Shown: in pieces, positions 8,711-18,189 of the stretch
Layout: each line of letters opens with the position of its first letter
How positions within the stretch are numbered: the first letter of the stretch is position 1
DNA from: Actinomycetota bacterium
GTDB taxonomy: Bacteria; Actinomycetota; Actinomycetes; JACCUZ01
NCBI GenBank assembly: GCA_030841025.1
Contig: JAVEDJ010000150.1
Location: 1 to 34,984, forward strand
Reading direction: 5' to 3'
Length of the DNA stretch: 34,984 bases
Program-made: the position numbers and the translations under genes
Notes under the pieces: model-generated
The model's database searches: none
What the model saw: only the letters and a program-made list of their open reading frames with translations
What the model was told of the DNA's origin: nothing

Positions 8711-10321
8711 TCAGGCCGGCACGACACCCGGGGAGCCCGCCGCGGTCACGAAGGCAGCTGTGGTCCGCACCGGTGACGAGCGGGTGGCGATCGTGTCCAC
8801 CGACCGCTGCTCGACCTGGACGCGTTGCCGGTTCACGTCGATGCGCAGATAGCCGCGCCGCGCGCCGTCGAAGTGGCGGATGTGAGGGTTGAGGGTGGGG
8901 TTGGCAGCCTTGAGCGCGGCGTCGTCGCCCGGTGCGAAGCCCGAGGAGATCGACGTGGCGAGGTACTCCGACGCGACGATCTGGGAGGTGGGGTCGTCGA
9001 AGTTCAGCCTGACGTCGCTGAAGCACGATGCGTGCAAGTCGCCGGCCAGTACCACGGGGTTTGCCACTCTTGCGGAGGCGAGGAAGTGCAGCAGCCGGTC
9101 GCGGGCGGGTGCGTAGCCGTCCCACTGGTCCAGGTTTGTCACGTACTGGGTCTGGCCCGGCTCGGTGGGAAACCGCAATCGGCTCATCATCACCTGCTGC
9201 GCGATCACGTTCCACCGCGCAGGCGAAGACCGTAGTCCGGCGTGCAGCCAGCGCTCCTGACCCGATCCCATCAGGGTGCCGTGGGTGTTCGCGCGCCCGG
9301 CATCCTCCGCGCCGTAACCACCGCCGCGACCATCTGGCTGCGGGGTGCGGTACTGGCGCGTGTCAAGGACGTTCAGGCGCAGCAGGTTCCCGAAGTCGAA
9401 GCGCCGGTAGATGCGCAGGTTCGGCGATCCGACCCGGTAGGGCACCCGGATCGGCATGTGCTCGTAGTAGGCCTGGTAGGCCCGCGCCCGCTCGCGGGCG
9501 AACCGCACCGGTCCCTGCCGCCGGGGCCTATGAGGGTCTGCGTCGACCCGGTTGGCGTAGTTGCTCTCGACCTCGTGGTCGTCCCACGTGACCACCCAGG
9601 GGAAGGCCGCGTGCGCTGCCTGCAGGGCTGGGTCGGTCTTGTACAGGGCGTGCCGGTTGCGGTAGTCCGCGAGGGTGAAGAGCTGGTTGAGGCCCGACCG
9701 GTGCGGCTTGGTGTGCAGCCGGTCGCGGTAGGCGCTGGCCGGGTCGGACTCGTAGATGTAGTCGCCGAGGTGCAGGACCACATCCAGGTCCTCGTCGGCG
9801 AGCGCGGTGTAGGCGGGCCAGTATCCGCTCTGCCAGTCCTGGCAGTTGGCCACGCCGAGGCGGAGGTGCTGGATGGACGCGCCGTGCTCCGGCGCGGTCC
9901 GGGTGCGGCCGGTTTCGCTGACATGGCGCCCGACGCGGAAGCGGTACCAGTAGTCCGTCGCGGGTCGCAGTCCACCGACATCGACATGCACCGAGTGCGC
10001 CAGCCGGGGCAGCGCTCGGACGACGCCGTGCCGCCGCGCTCCGCGGAACCTGGGGTGTCGGGACAGCTCCCACTCGACCGCTACGGGACGTCGCGGCATG
10101 GAGCCGGCGTCGAGGGGGTCACGGACCAGCCGGGTCCACAGCACCACGCGATGGGGGAGTGGGTCACCGCTCGCGACCCCGAGCGCGAACGGGTACCTGC
10201 GGACGACGGCCCCGTGGGCCAGCCGCACGTCGGCCGGGCCGGCGAGCAGTACGACGCCGGTCGCGGCGCTGCCTGCGAGGAACGCGCGGCGGCTGATGGG
10301 CGCGGCGTCCGCCACGCTCAT
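8711..10321 (-). CDS. phoD: PhoD-like alkaline phosphatase, Tat-exported
   Basis: Tat signal ISRRAFLAGSAATGVVLLAG; LHLGDYIYESDP, TWDDHEVESNYANR, VVLAGDLHASCF motifs. Start at ATG 10321. Confidence 0.9.
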   Translation of the reverse strand: MSVADAAPISRRAFLAGSAATGVVLLAGPADVRLAHGAVVRRYPFALGVASGDPLPHRVVLWTRLVRDPLDAGSMPRRPVAVEWELSRHPRFRGARRHGVVRALPRLAHSVHVDVGGLRPATDYWYRFRVGRHVSETGRTRTAPEHGASIQHLRLGVANCQDWQSGYWPAYTALADEDLDVVLHLGDYIYESDPASAYRDRLHTKPHRSGLNQLFTLADYRNRHALYKTDPALQAAHAAFPWVVTWDDHEVESNYANRVDADPHRPRRQGPVRFARERARAYQAYYEHMPIRVPYRVGSPNLRIYRRFDFGNLLRLNVLDTRQYRTPQPDGRGGGYGAEDAGRANTHGTLMGSGQERWLHAGLRSSPARWNVIAQQVMMSRLRFPTEPGQTQYVTNLDQWDGYAPARDRLLHFLASARVANPVVLAGDLHASCFSDVRLNFDDPTSQIVASEYLATSISSGFAPGDDAALKAANPTLNPHIRHFDGARRGYLRIDVNRQRVQVEQRSVDTIATRSSPVRTTAAFVTAAGSPGVVPA

Positions 10322-10540
10322 GCCGCCATCCGGCGGGCAACCGCCGGGATCACCGGCATGACGCTGCGGGCTGTCGGTCGCCGGTGATGAGCGCAACAGA
10401 ACCCCCGTAGGCGAGCGGGCAGCATCGGGCAGCTCCGCTGACACGTAGACCGCGGTGTGGCGCCACGATAGGCCGTTCCCCGCGGCCCGTGGTCCTCGTT
10501 CTCCCCGCGGCAGCGGACCAACCTTGAGCACGCTGCTCCG

Positions 10541-10733
10541 TCATCCCGCTGTCCGCTCCTGCAGGTGCAGGGTGACCGTGTCTGCGGCCTGCCTGCCGAT
10601 CGACTTGCGCAGGTCGGCCTCGACCGGGAGCTTGTGCGTGCCATCAACGAGCTCTGCAACGGATGGTCGTCGATGGTGCCTCGAACCTTGCCGGGCTCTG
10701 GTGCAGGGTTGCGGTGAACTGGGCGTCGATCAT
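10541..10733 (-). pseudogene. Degenerate DUF1905-like gene with frameshifts
   Basis: Minus-strand fragments in different frames, in order: MIDAQFTATL / GKVRGTIDDHPLQSSLMA / VDGTHKLPVEADLRKSIGRQAADTVTLHLQERTAG*. They resemble successive parts of a DUF1905 domain, but no single frame spans them and the middle is shortened. Confidence 0.5.
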
Positions 10734-11458
10734 GGCTTCCTCCGGGTGCTGCCCCAGTGTCGCGCCGAGTGCCTGACACTGGACAGACCCGGTGGCTGGT
10801 GCAGAGTCGTCGCTCGCGACGACCGCAGTTGCCCAGCCATGCCTTCAGACCACGGTGAAGCCGTACCGTCTGCCGAGCTTCGTCAAGCTCCGCTTGTCCG
10901 GCACGCCGCTTCCTTCGACGCCGACCTTGTGCTGCCACCTGCGACAGGCATGCGCGGCCTTCGGTGCAGCGCCGCCATCCGCCTGTGCCTGGGCCGCGGC
11001 CTGCAGTTTGGTCAGCCGCACCTTCCGGGGCACGTACACGAGCACATGCCGAGGGGAAATCGGCCCGTCGAAACGTCCCCGCGGATGACACGTTGCTGTT
11101 CGCGCTTCATGTCTGGTTCATGGCGTTGGTCCTGCCGGATAGCGGACAAGCCAGGACGAAGCCGGACAAGCAACAGTGCCGCGCGCAAACATCTCCATGT
11201 GCTGGCGAGATGTGCGCCCAGAAGCCTTGACGGCCAGTTGACCGGTATGCAGAGATGTCCTCCGGATGGAAGAAATAGTTTCCTCTGTGCAGATATTCGC
11301 CCCAGGCGTTCGGATGCCACATGTCCGACTAACTCGGGCTAAGACCCCGGAGTACTTAGCACGTACAGCGTTCGCACCGGATCTCACCCAGGCAGTTGGT
11401 GCCTGAGCGAGTCACGGCTCGTCAAAGACTTTGTCGACTGCATGAAGGAGCACGTTCC

Positions 11459-12664
11459 ATGCGCGGGAATCACAGGCGGATCGGTCGAGGGGTCGCTGGC
11501 TCCCTTGCAATGGCGCTGCTCCTCGCGGGCTGCGGAGGCGGGGATTCGGCGACTGAGGCCGGAGCTGGAGCTGGCTCGGGCGACATCGTCATCGGTGTTC
11601 CCGTAGGACTCTCCGGGGCCAACTCAGTGGTCGCCCCGTCCGTCGTCCAGGCCTCCGAGCTTGCCGTCGACGAGATCAACAAGGCAGGTGGAGTGCTCGG
11701 ACGGAAGATAAAGCTCAAGGTCTACGACGACCGAAGCGGCGCCGAGGGAGCGGCTCAGGCGTTCACGACTGCCATCATCAAGGACAAGGTTGCGGCGATC
11801 GTCGCCATGGAGACGAGTTCTGCCCGCAATGCGGGTCAGCCGATCGCGGCGAAGACGAACACGCCTTACATCTACACCTCGCCCTACGAGGGCGCCGCCT
11901 GCGGAGCCAATCTGTTCCTCGACGGCCCTGTCCCCGTGCAGATGGTGGAGCCGTCGGCTCAGTACTTCGCAGAGAAGTTCCAGGCCAAGACCTGGTTCTT
12001 GATCGGCAGCGACTATGCCTACGGCAGGGGCCAGCTGGCGCATGTGCGCAGCGTCGTCGAAGCCGCCGGCGGCAAGGTCGTCGGCGAGGAGTACAACCCG
12101 GTCGATGCATCGGACTGGTCGAGCATTCTCCAGAAGGTGCGCTCCGCCAAGCCCGACGCGATTGCCACGGCAACAGCCGGCGGAGCGCCGAACGTCAGCT
12201 TCCTCAAGCAGTGGAAGCAGGGTGGCTTCGAACAGCCCTCCCTGAACCTGAGCCTCGACGAGGGAACCGCCGAAACGATCGGCGCTGCCGCCGAGGGCGT
12301 GTACTTCCCGAGCCAGTACTTCACGGGCATCGAGAGCGAGAAGAACCGCGCGTTCCTGGAGGCCCTCAAGGCGAAGTTCGGGGCCGAGGCCAAGACACCA
12401 AACTTCCTATCAGTACCGCAGTACTACGGCATTCACCTCTATGCCCTTGCCGTGGAGAAGGCCGGTTCAACGACGTCGGCAGCCGTCATCAAGGCCCTCC
12501 CCACTGTCAGCTTCGACGGCCCAGCCGGCCCCGTGTCGATGAACAAGCAGCACCACGCCGGGCTGAACATCTGGCTTGGACAGGCCGATGCCACCGGCAA
12601 GACCCAGATCACCGAGGACTTCGGCGCGGTTGACCCCGGGGCGCAGTGTCCGGACCTGAAGTAA
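11459..12664 (+). CDS. Branched-chain-amino-acid/amide-type ABC transporter substrate-binding lipoprotein (LivK-like)
   Basis: Lipobox LLLAGC; IVIGVPVGLSGANSVVAPSVVQASELAVDEINKAGGVLGRKIKLKVYDDRSGAEGAAQAFTTAI periplasmic binding protein type I motif. Confidence 0.93.
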   Translation: MRGNHRRIGRGVAGSLAMALLLAGCGGGDSATEAGAGAGSGDIVIGVPVGLSGANSVVAPSVVQASELAVDEINKAGGVLGRKIKLKVYDDRSGAEGAAQAFTTAIIKDKVAAIVAMETSSARNAGQPIAAKTNTPYIYTSPYEGAACGANLFLDGPVPVQMVEPSAQYFAEKFQAKTWFLIGSDYAYGRGQLAHVRSVVEAAGGKVVGEEYNPVDASDWSSILQKVRSAKPDAIATATAGGAPNVSFLKQWKQGGFEQPSLNLSLDEGTAETIGAAAEGVYFPSQYFTGIESEKNRAFLEALKAKFGAEAKTPNFLSVPQYYGIHLYALAVEKAGSTTSAAVIKALPTVSFDGPAGPVSMNKQHHAGLNIWLGQADATGKTQITEDFGAVDPGAQCPDLK

Positions 12665-12718
12665 GGGCCGGTGCAGCAGATGCCCTGTCACTGCCCTCGC
12701 TGACGAGTCGGAGCGCGT

Positions 12719-13561
12719 GTGCCAATGGTCGGACTACTCTTGGATTGCCTCACCACGTCGGCGCTGTTGTTCCTCGTCACGGTGGGACTGCTCATCATCT
12801 TCGGGATGATGCGGATCATCAACTTCGCGCACGGCGCCTTCATCACCGTCGGGGCGTACTCCAGCGTTGTCGCCGGGCAGTACGGCCTGTCTCCGTGGCT
12901 GACCTTGATCCTTGGTCCGTTGGCTGCGGGAGCGATCGGTGCAATCGCCGAGCCGCTCGTGCTCAGGCGGTTGTACGGACGTCAGCTCGACACCATCCTC
13001 GCAACGTGGGGATTGGCCCTCATCATCACTCAGCTCGTCACGCTCAAGTTCGGGAGAGGCACGCAACCGGTAGACAGCATCGATCTAGGAACCGTGACCG
13101 TCCTCGGGACGCCCTACTCCAGCTACCGGCTTGCCGTCATCCCACTCGTCCTGGTCCTGTCCATCGCTATCTTGCTGATCCTGCGTAGGACCAGATATGG
13201 ACTGGTGGGGCGCGCGGTCATCATGGATGACGACCTCGCGCAGACGCTCGGCGTCAACGTCAAACGGGTGCGCTTCACGTCCTTCGTGCTCGGATCAGCA
13301 ATTGCCGGGTTGGCGGGCGCGGTGCTCGTGCCCATGTCCAGCGTAGATCCGAATCTCGGCCTCCCTTGGCTGATCAATGCGTTTCTGATCTCCCTGCTCG
13401 TCGGAGTGTCGACAACCGCTCTTGCGTTCGCGAGTCTCGCCCTAGGGAGCGCACAGGTCTTGGTCGGGTTGTCGTTCAACTCGGTCTCCGCCACGCTTGC
13501 CATACCTGTGCTGGCCGTGGTCCTGCTCCGCTTGCGAGCGCATGGATTTGTCCGTGGCTAG
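12719..13561 (+). CDS. ABC transporter permease (LivH-like)
   Basis: GLLIIFGMMRIINFAHGAFITVGAY, typical LivH N-terminal motif; multiple TM segments. Confidence 0.93.
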   Translation: MPMVGLLLDCLTTSALLFLVTVGLLIIFGMMRIINFAHGAFITVGAYSSVVAGQYGLSPWLTLILGPLAAGAIGAIAEPLVLRRLYGRQLDTILATWGLALIITQLVTLKFGRGTQPVDSIDLGTVTVLGTPYSSYRLAVIPLVLVLSIAILLILRRTRYGLVGRAVIMDDDLAQTLGVNVKRVRFTSFVLGSAIAGLAGAVLVPMSSVDPNLGLPWLINAFLISLLVGVSTTALAFASLALGSAQVLVGLSFNSVSATLAIPVLAVVLLRLRAHGFVRG

Positions 13562-13606
13562 CGCGTGGAGCGGACGGGACATCGGTGGCAGCACGGTGAT
13601 CCGGGG

Positions 13607-15454
13607 ATGAGCGCTCACACCGCGCAGGAGCCGGCGACGGGATCTTCACGGGCGCGACCGTCCAGAGACCGACAGGACTACCGAGCCCTTCTCGGTCCCA
13701 TGGGTGGCGCGTTGCTGGCAGTCGCGGCTCTCTTGGCTTCCGGGCCGCTTCTCGGTGACTACGACAGAAGCATCCTTGTCCAGGGCATGCTCTTCGCAGT
13801 CGCAGCGGTCACGGTAGACATCCTCTGGGGTTACACCGGTGTCCTCAGCTACGCACAGTCGGTCTTCTTCGGGCTGGGCGCATACGGGCTTGCAATCTAC
13901 TCTGTGGAGTTCGGGTTCAGCTGGACAGGCGCAGTCATTGCGATCGTGCTCAGTGCCGTCGCGGCCTGCGTCGTGGCTCTGCTGCTTGGTCTGCTCTCGT
14001 TCCACTCAAAGGCAGACTGGCTGTACGTCGCGACGGTCACCTTCGCCGCGACGTTTGCCTTCGAGAAGGTCATCCTTGCCGGTGGCTCCCTGACCGGGTC
14101 CAGCAGCGGGCTCTCCGGGTTCGTCCTGCAACCTGTGGGTATCGCCGATGGCTATCGGCTCAGCGGTCTGCTGCTCATCGCGGTGACACTCGGCGCCTGT
14201 CTGCTCGTTCGATCCGACGCAGGACGCGTGATGCGGGCCATCCGCGAGAACGAGGGGCGCAGCCAGTATCTGGGAATCCGCGTCCACAGAGTAAAGATCC
14301 TGCTGTTCGCCGTAGCGGCGTGCGTCGCAGCCATCGCGGGGTCGCTCTACGCAACGACGCAGAACGTGGTCGCCCCAGACCTGGGGGGCTTCCAGCTCGG
14401 AACAGCCATGGTGATCTGGGCCGCTGTGGGGGGCCGCGGCACCCTACTGGGGCCCGTAGGCGCCGCCATCGGCATCAATCACCTGAATGCCTACCTCAGT
14501 GGATCAATACCGTTTCTTTGGCAACTGGTCCTCGGCCTGGTATTCGTCTTGGTCGTCACCTACGCCCCGGGCGGCGCCGCCTCACTCATAGGCTTTCCGA
14601 TTCGCTGGCTCCAGTCCAAGCTTCGCGTGCCTGGCGGCTCAATGCCGGGTGGCCTGCTGACCGTCGTACCGCACATGAAGGCGCACGAGGCTTCGGCACG
14701 GACAACGCGGCCGTTGTTGGAGGTCACCGATGTCTCCCGCAGCTTTGGGAGCTTTCACGCCGTCAAGGCCGTGGCCCTCGCGGCGGACGGCGGTGAGATC
14801 GTCAGCATCGTGGGGCCGAACGGCGCCGGCAAGAGCACGTTCATGAGGTGCATCAGCGACGGTGGTTACCGCACCTCCGGATCGGTGCGCGTGGCCGGCA
14901 GCGACATAGGGCGACTGACGCCTGATGTGATCTCCAGGCTCGGAGTAGGTCAGAAGTTCCAGACCGCGAGCGTGTTCGCGTCACTGAGCGTCTTTGAGTG
15001 CCTCAGCGTCGCGACTCGTGCGCGTCGGCCGTCAATCTGGAGGCGTACGTCGCAGCTGGAGATCCCCGCTCCAGCGTTTGAAATCATCCAGATGACCGGA
15101 CTGGACCGACTCCTTCACCACACCGTCTCCGGCCTGTCGCATGGTCAGAAGCAGTCGCTGGAGCTGGCCATGGTGATGTGCACGGAGCCTCGCGTGATCC
15201 TGCTCGACGAGCCAACCGCTGGCCTGTCCCAGACCGAACGAGCCGCCATCGGCGCTGTACTGCGAAAGATCGCGACCGATCATCTGGCTCTGCTGATTCT
15301 CGTTGAGCACGACCTCGACTTCGTGCAAGAGATCAGCTCGCGTGTGCTCGTCCTGCACCACGGGGAGCTCCTGATGGATGGCACCGTCAGCGAAGTGGTG
15401 TCGTCTGAGCTGGTCCAGGAGATCTACACCGGCTCACCGGCGGGAATGGAATGA
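13607..15454 (+). CDS. Fused ABC transporter permease-ATPase (LivM-LivG)
   Basis: N-terminal LivM domain (LWGYTGVLSYAQSVFFGLGAYGLAIY) continuous with C-terminal ATPase (IVGPNGAGKSTFMRC, LSHGQKQSLELAM, VILLDEPTAGLS). Confidence 0.92.
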   Translation: MSAHTAQEPATGSSRARPSRDRQDYRALLGPMGGALLAVAALLASGPLLGDYDRSILVQGMLFAVAAVTVDILWGYTGVLSYAQSVFFGLGAYGLAIYSVEFGFSWTGAVIAIVLSAVAACVVALLLGLLSFHSKADWLYVATVTFAATFAFEKVILAGGSLTGSSSGLSGFVLQPVGIADGYRLSGLLLIAVTLGACLLVRSDAGRVMRAIRENEGRSQYLGIRVHRVKILLFAVAACVAAIAGSLYATTQNVVAPDLGGFQLGTAMVIWAAVGGRGTLLGPVGAAIGINHLNAYLSGSIPFLWQLVLGLVFVLVVTYAPGGAASLIGFPIRWLQSKLRVPGGSMPGGLLTVVPHMKAHEASARTTRPLLEVTDVSRSFGSFHAVKAVALAADGGEIVSIVGPNGAGKSTFMRCISDGGYRTSGSVRVAGSDIGRLTPDVISRLGVGQKFQTASVFASLSVFECLSVATRARRPSIWRRTSQLEIPAPAFEIIQMTGLDRLLHHTVSGLSHGQKQSLELAMVMCTEPRVILLDEPTAGLSQTERAAIGAVLRKIATDHLALLILVEHDLDFVQEISSRVLVLHHGELLMDGTVSEVVSSELVQEIYTGSPAGME

Positions 15455-16209
15455 TGGCTTCCGATCAAGAACCTGCAACGCAGGGCCTGCGCCGACGGGG
15501 AGCTTCTGGATCGGCCCTTGAACTCAGCTCCGTGTCAAGTGGATACGGGCAGGCCAGTGTCCTGCACGACGTGAGTCTGACGCTCCAGGCCGGCGAGATC
15601 ATGGCCATCGTCGGCAGGAACGGCATGGGCAAGTCCACGCTGCTGCGAACCATCGCCGGGTTCCTGGCACCCACGCAGGGATCGATTCAGGTGCTGGCCC
15701 ACCCGACGGCGCAGAAGCAACCGTTCGAGGTCGCCCGTATGGGATTGGGCTACGTCGCCCAGGCGCGCGCACTCTTCCCGGATCTCACGATCCAGGAGAA
15801 CGTCGCTCTGGCACTGGCACCCCGGAACAGCCTTGACGATGCGTTTGCTCGCATCGGCGAGATCTTCCCGGTGCTCGCGGACCGCCGCCAACAGTTGGCC
15901 GGAACTCTGAGCGGCGGCGAGCAGAAGATGTTGATCCTCGCCAGGGCCCTCATCGCGGATCCGCGGCTGTTGCTCATCGATGAGATCACGGAGGGGCTCC
16001 AGCCATCTGTGCGGGAGACACTGCGTCTGGCTCTGGCAACGGAGACTGCCCGCAGGAGCATGACTGTGGTTCTGGTTGAGCAGGACCTGGCTTTCGCTTT
16101 TGCCCTGGCCGAACGCTACGCGGTGATGAAGCTGGGCCGAATCGTCAAGGACGAGCCGACCGAGGGCCGCCAATGGCAGGAGGTGGCGAGGGACCACCTC
16201 GCCGTATGA
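15451..16209 (+). CDS. ABC transporter ATP-binding protein (LivF-like)
   Basis: IVGRNGMGKSTLLRTIAGF, LSGGEQKMLILARAL, LLLIDEITEGLQP; start codon overlaps stop of upstream gene (ATGATG). Confidence 0.93.
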   Translation: MMASDQEPATQGLRRRGASGSALELSSVSSGYGQASVLHDVSLTLQAGEIMAIVGRNGMGKSTLLRTIAGFLAPTQGSIQVLAHPTAQKQPFEVARMGLGYVAQARALFPDLTIQENVALALAPRNSLDDAFARIGEIFPVLADRRQQLAGTLSGGEQKMLILARALIADPRLLLIDEITEGLQPSVRETLRLALATETARRSMTVVLVEQDLAFAFALAERYAVMKLGRIVKDEPTEGRQWQEVARDHLAV

Positions 16210-16248
16210 CGAAGCCGGCGCGCGTCGGCGAAAGATTGGAGTTCACAC

Positions 16249-16953
16249 GTGAGCCGCACCACAGATGAGGAAATCAGTTGGCAGGCCGGACTAGGCCGCA
16301 CGCTTGAGCCTGGTAGGCGGCCCGCGATTGTCGTCGTGGACTTCATCCGCGCCTTCACCGACCCCCGATGCCCGTTGGGGTCAGACACCATCGAGCAGGT
16401 CAAGGCGACCAGAAGTTTGCTCGACGCTGCTCGCACCAAGGATGTCCCGGTCTTCTTCACAACGGTGCACCTCGAGCCCGGACTTCGCGACGCCGGCCTG
16501 TGGCTGGAGAAGCTCCCCGGTCTCGCCTGCCTGGAAGCGGGGACCGAGTGGACGTCGAGCGACCCGAGGGCCGATGTCGACCCCCTGCTCGCCATGCAGG
16601 ACAACGAGGTCCTGATCGTGAAGAAGGGCGCCTCTGCCTTCTTCGGGACCAATCTCGCGTCCCTTCTGACAGCGCTCTCAGTCGACACAGTGATTCTCTG
16701 CGGCGCCTCTACCAGTGGCTGTGTTCGAGCCACCGCGATCGACGTGATGCATCACGGGTTCAGGGGACTGGTCCCTCGTGACTGTGTCGCCGACCGCGTG
16801 GCCGCTGCGCACGAGGCGAACCTCTTCGACATCCAGGCGACAAGCGCTGAGGTCGTGTCCTCCGCCGACGTGCTTCAGTACCTCGGGGCGGTAGCAGTGC
16901 GTGACTTGCCCGACCAGGGACACGGGCAGCACGCGGACGTTCGAGCAACCTGA
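16249..16953 (+). CDS. Isochorismatase-family cysteine hydrolase (N-carbamoylsarcosine amidase/maleamate amidohydrolase-like)
   Basis: Asp in AIVVVDFIRAF, Lys in IVKKGASAFFGTNLASLL, nucleophile Cys in LCGASTSGCVRATAIDVMHHGF. Confidence 0.88.
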   Translation: MSRTTDEEISWQAGLGRTLEPGRRPAIVVVDFIRAFTDPRCPLGSDTIEQVKATRSLLDAARTKDVPVFFTTVHLEPGLRDAGLWLEKLPGLACLEAGTEWTSSDPRADVDPLLAMQDNEVLIVKKGASAFFGTNLASLLTALSVDTVILCGASTSGCVRATAIDVMHHGFRGLVPRDCVADRVAAAHEANLFDIQATSAEVVSSADVLQYLGAVAVRDLPDQGHGQHADVRAT

Positions 16954-16962
16954 TTCCGGGGC

Positions 16963-16981
16963 ACAACATCTCCGGAGTTGT
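16963..16981. other. Imperfect inverted repeat after the cysteine hydrolase gene (terminator or operator)
   Basis: ACAACatCTCCGGAGTTGT: palindrome ACAACTCCGGAGTTGT interrupted by two extra bases. Confidence 0.35.
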
Positions 16982-17270
16982 TTCCTGGTGTGACTGATTT
17001 CCGATGTACTGACCTGTCAGAGACGGATATTGCTCCACCGCAGCCATCTCGGCCGCCTTGCCGCTCATCATCCGTCGACGTTGCTCATGTTCGGGGCTCA
17101 GATGTCATGGTCAGATCGACTGGGACGGGTGGGGTGGTGATGGTGCGTGGCAGCGATCCTTCTGACCTCAAGGTCCTCGATGACAGACCTCTTGTCTTGG
17201 AGCGATCCGCCGCCGTCCCCGCGGTTGTCAATGGCGAGTCCTGTTCAGCGTTGGAGGGTTAGACCCCGCC

Positions 17271-18053
17271 ATGCAGAAGAAGCGGCTGGACGGATGGGCG
17301 GGTGAGACACCGCGATACCCGATCGAATCAGTCGATAACGCACTTCGGCTCCTGCTTCTGCTGGGTGAGCGTGCGGAGGTACGGCTGACGGAGGCGAGTC
17401 AGTACCTGGAAGTGGCTTCGTCCACGGCGCACAGAGTGCTGGCCATGCTTCAGTACCGAGGGTTCGTTCGCCAGGATGCCGCCACGAAGGCCTACCGCGC
17501 CGGCCCAGCGCTGACCAGCGTCGCCTTCGCGATACTGGGACGGCTGGACATCCGGGAACGAGCTCGCCCAGTTCTTCGTCGGTTGAACCAAGAGTTCGAC
17601 GAAACGGTTCATCTCGGTGTCCTGGATGGCGGCATGGTGCATTTCATCGATGCCGTTGAGAGCCAGCAGGCCGTGCGGGTGTCGTCCCGAACGGGAAGTT
17701 CCATGCCCGCTTACGCGACGTCGACCGGTAAAGCGTTGCTTGCCCAGCTTTCCCGGGAGGAACTGACCCGGCTGTACCCCGAGCAGGACCTCAGGCCGGT
17801 CACATCGCATTCACTGACCAGTCGCTCCCAGCTGGAAAAGGAACTTGCGAAGGCCCGCAAGCAGGGATTCGCCGTCAGCCAGCAGGAGAGCGAGCCCGGG
17901 GTCGCCTCGGTAGCCGTCGCGGTGCCCAACCCGATCGGCACCGCTCTCGCGATCAACTGCGCCGTCCCGGACAACCGCATGAACGGTGTCCTGCAGAAGC
18001 GGATAGTCGAGGCGTTGAAGAAGGCCAGTCTGGAGCTCGGCGACCTCCTGTAA
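17271..18053 (+). CDS. IclR-family transcriptional regulator
   Basis: N-terminal wHTH (ESVDNALRLLLLLGERAEVRLTEASQYLEVASSTAHRVLAMLQYRGFVRQD); C-terminal IclR effector domain (MPAYATSTGKALLAQLS; GVASVAVAVPNPIG). Confidence 0.94.
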   Translation: MQKKRLDGWAGETPRYPIESVDNALRLLLLLGERAEVRLTEASQYLEVASSTAHRVLAMLQYRGFVRQDAATKAYRAGPALTSVAFAILGRLDIRERARPVLRRLNQEFDETVHLGVLDGGMVHFIDAVESQQAVRVSSRTGSSMPAYATSTGKALLAQLSREELTRLYPEQDLRPVTSHSLTSRSQLEKELAKARKQGFAVSQQESEPGVASVAVAVPNPIGTALAINCAVPDNRMNGVLQKRIVEALKKASLELGDLL

Positions 18054-18103
18054 CTCCGTGCGGCGGGTCCGCTCTTCGGCAGATGAATGCAGCCTGACGC
18101 TTC

Positions 18104-18121
18104 CATGACGGATTCGTCATG
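18104..18121. promoter_or_regulatory. Perfect 7-bp inverted repeat upstream of the multicopper oxidase (possible operator or short hairpin)
   Basis: CATGACG-GATT-CGTCATG in the iclR-MCO intergenic gap. Confidence 0.4.
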
Positions 18122-18189
18122 CGCCCCCGGGTCCGACCGGAGCAGCGCAGCCTCCTCGTAGCGGCAAGACCTAGGGGAGGACCCATCAC

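Noticed and set aside
9242-10387. 381-aa plus-strand ORF antisense to phoD
   Set aside because: Shadow ORF; no family features, and the minus strand has PhoD motifs with a Tat signal.
10845-11045. 66-aa minus-strand ORF (MLVYVPRKVRLTKLQAAAQAQADGG...)
   Set aside because: Some protein-like character, but no recognisable family and no clear ribosome-binding site; kept only as part of the decayed region.
16978-17262. 94-aa plus-strand ORF between the cysteine hydrolase and iclR genes
   Set aside because: No motif or convincing start context; more likely intergenic or regulatory DNA.
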